Part shown: piece after piece, positions 5,460-6,752 of the stretch
Position numbering within the stretch: position 1 is the first letter of the stretch
Layout of the letters: each line of letters begins with the position of its first letter
Source of the DNA: Candidatus Fermentibacterota bacterium
Lineage (GTDB): Bacteria > Fermentibacterota > Fermentibacteria > Fermentibacterales > JCC-6
Length of the DNA: 6,752 nt
Direction of reading: 5' to 3'
NCBI GenBank assembly: GCA_030607835.1
Contig: JAUWJE010000106.1
Location: forward strand, 1 to 6,752
Notes under the pieces: model-generated
Database searches by the model: none
The model's input: only the letters and a program-made list of their open reading frames with translations
What the model was told of the DNA's origin: nothing
Program-made: the position numbers and the translations under genes

Positions 5460-6752
5460 CTACCTTTTGGATACCGGAAGAAGAATTGTAAAAACAGCTC
5501 CACCGTCTTCTCTATTATTACCACTCAGTTCACCACCCATGGATCGGATAATCCTGCTGCTTACCGAAAGACCAAGACCCATATTCGCTCCGCTTCTGTT
5601 CTTTGTAGTTCTAAACGGTCTGAAGATGTCCTCGGAGTCAAGTGTCAGACCCGGTCCTGTATCTTTTATGGAAATAATGATGTTATTATCCGAAGCTAAT
5701 ACAAAAACCTCAAGTGTTGTATCAGAGTCCGCCTCGAATACATTTCTCACAAGATTCCTTACACATATTGCGAGGAGTTTCCTGTCAGCATTGAGCGAGA
5801 ATTCCTCATCTGTCATTGAAATCGAATACTTGATTTCATATGCCTCACACGAATCAGTACAGATTGAAAGTATATCATCTCTGTGCAGTATTGAGGTTAC
5901 GGGCTCAGGTGATTCTGCAAAGGAACCAAACGAATCAATCAGCTCCTGTGCTGAATTTATCTCTCTTCTCACTTCACTGAGTATCGTAATCGTTCTTTCA
6001 TCGGAATGACCTCTTGCGAGAAGATCAAAATATCCTGAAAGAGCACAGAGTGTATTACCCATTTCATGTGAAATTCCAGCGGACGCAGCTCCAATATCAG
6101 CCATTGCTGCCTGGTCAGCATATTTTCGCTCGAGTTCACTTATTCTTGTAGCATCGGTTACAAGAACTGTTATCTCATCTGCGTGTGACCTGGATGTCGA
6201 CACACCGTACATTCTTATGGGTCGCATCAAGGATTCCTGAAGCTGAAATTCCGCAGTACTTTCTCCTGATTCGTCAAGTTTCTCAAGAACCGTCTTCAAA
6301 GCCCGACCAGCAGGTGTTCGATTCCAGGGGAGTTCAGAATGCAGATCACTGTCATTAAGGTTAAAGAGATCGCCTGACTGCTTGTTGAAAAGAGTGAGTG
6401 CTCCGCTTCCGTCCATAGCGAAGACTGCTGAACCAAGGACGGAAAGAATCGCGGTTGAGCGCCTTTCAATGATATCCGCCCTCTCCTCAGCCGCTCTTCT
6501 GAGTTCATTCAGCTGCTTATCTTTATCATGCAGCAGTTCTATCAGTCGATGAAATGAAGCTCCAGCTGCTTCAGCACTGCTTCCACCCCCCGAGCTGAAT
6601 CTGTCAGCTTCCACCAGTATTTCGCGCAGAGGTGTGATGACAGTTCTTGTTAAATAACGAGGTGTAAAGACAGCAAGTACGGAAAGAGCCAGAGTTAGCA
6701 CGGCGAATCCAATTAGAAGAGTACGATAAATCAATGTGAATGGGGATTTCGG
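5460..6752 (-). CDS. Membrane sensor histidine kinase (HAMP-PAS-HisKA-HATPase), 5' end cut by window edge
   Basis: The partner kinase of the downstream regulator: it would autophosphorylate on His and pass the phosphate to Asp54. A TTG at 6734 could be read as a start, but it has no Shine-Dalgarno and the frame stays open for six more codons to the window edge, so the true N-terminus, probably a first TM segment and a periplasmic sensor region, lies outside. Counting from the TTG: TM segment 5-23 (TLLIGFAVLTLALSVLAVF), HAMP (about 24-75, VITPLREILVEADRF), short coiled-coil, PAS domain (about 92-195), H-box GISHEMGNTL with His223, N-box RNLVRNVFEAD with Asn331, G1 KDTGPGL (Asp358), F-box FRPFRTTK (371-378), G2 MGLGLS (385-390) and a terminal GGAVFTILLPV strand. 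All catalytic motifs are intact. The ligand cannot be told. Confidence 0.94.
   Translation of the reverse strand, partial: PKSPFTLIYRTLLIGFAVLTLALSVLAVFTPRYLTRTVITPLREILVEADRFSSGGGSSAEAAGASFHRLIELLHDKDKQLNELRRAAEERADIIERRSTAILSVLGSAVFAMDGSGALTLFNKQSGDLFNLNDSDLHSELPWNRTPAGRALKTVLEKLDESGESTAEFQLQESLMRPIRMYGVSTSRSHADEITVLVTDATRISELERKYADQAAMADIGAASAGISHEMGNTLCALSGYFDLLARGHSDERTITILSEVRREINSAQELIDSFGSFAESPEPVTSILHRDDILSICTDSCEAYEIKYSISMTDEEFSLNADRKLLAICVRNLVRNVFEADSDTTLEVFVLASDNNIIISIKDTGPGLTLDSEDIFRPFRTTKNRSGANMGLGLSVSSRIIRSMGGELSGNNREDGGAVFTILLPVSKR

Noticed and set aside
5446..6009. 187-codon open frame on the plus strand opposite the kinase
   Set aside because: It lies wholly across strong kinase coding sequence, is rich in Ser and Leu as antisense frames often are, and shows no recognisable domain.
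6732..6734. TTG as the real start of the histidine kinase
   Set aside because: No Shine-Dalgarno precedes it and the frame stays open to the window edge; only one TM segment would remain before HAMP, which is unusual for this architecture.

Overview
The window reads as a piece of a bacterial chromosome of moderate GC content by eye, with every gene on the minus strand. The bacterial assignment rests on a hybrid-type histidine kinase/sigma-54 activator pair (archaea lack sigma-54), a bacterial ribosome hibernation factor, and strong Shine-Dalgarno sequences. The surprise is that the two central genes encode GatE and GatD, the heterodimeric Glu-tRNA(Gln) amidotransferase usually treated as the archaeal enzyme; bacteria normally use GatCAB. 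The lineage cannot be fixed from this window, but a little-studied candidate phylum is a reasonable guess.

Layout in the direction of transcription, from the right-hand end to the left. 6752-5460: the C-terminal part of a membrane sensor kinase (TM segment, HAMP, PAS, HisKA, HATPase), cut by the window edge. 5451-4174: its NtrC-type sigma-54-dependent response regulator, 8 bp downstream. 4173-4003: a 171-bp spacer that holds three 12-bp tandem repeats, a long near-perfect inverted repeat (27-bp arms, 74-bp centre), a 12-bp perfect palindrome and a possible promoter for gatE. 4002-2092: gatE. 2033-660: gatD. 659-465: a 195-bp spacer with a good sigma-70-like promoter followed by a Rho-independent terminator hairpin. 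464-1: the first 154 codons of a long-form hpf/raiA-like gene, missing its C-terminus at the window edge.

Functionally there are two units. The kinase and regulator form a phosphorelay that would activate sigma-54 promoters; no target is evident here. GatE (kinase/transamidase and tRNA binding) and GatD (asparaginase-like ammonia source) together convert Glu-tRNA(Gln) to Gln-tRNA(Gln). The following hpf gene encodes a ribosome-silencing factor, so gatE, gatD and hpf make a small translation-related cluster, though the hairpin before hpf may separate its expression. Both gatE and gatD appear to start at non-ATG codons. No tRNA, rRNA, CRISPR array or transposase gene was seen.
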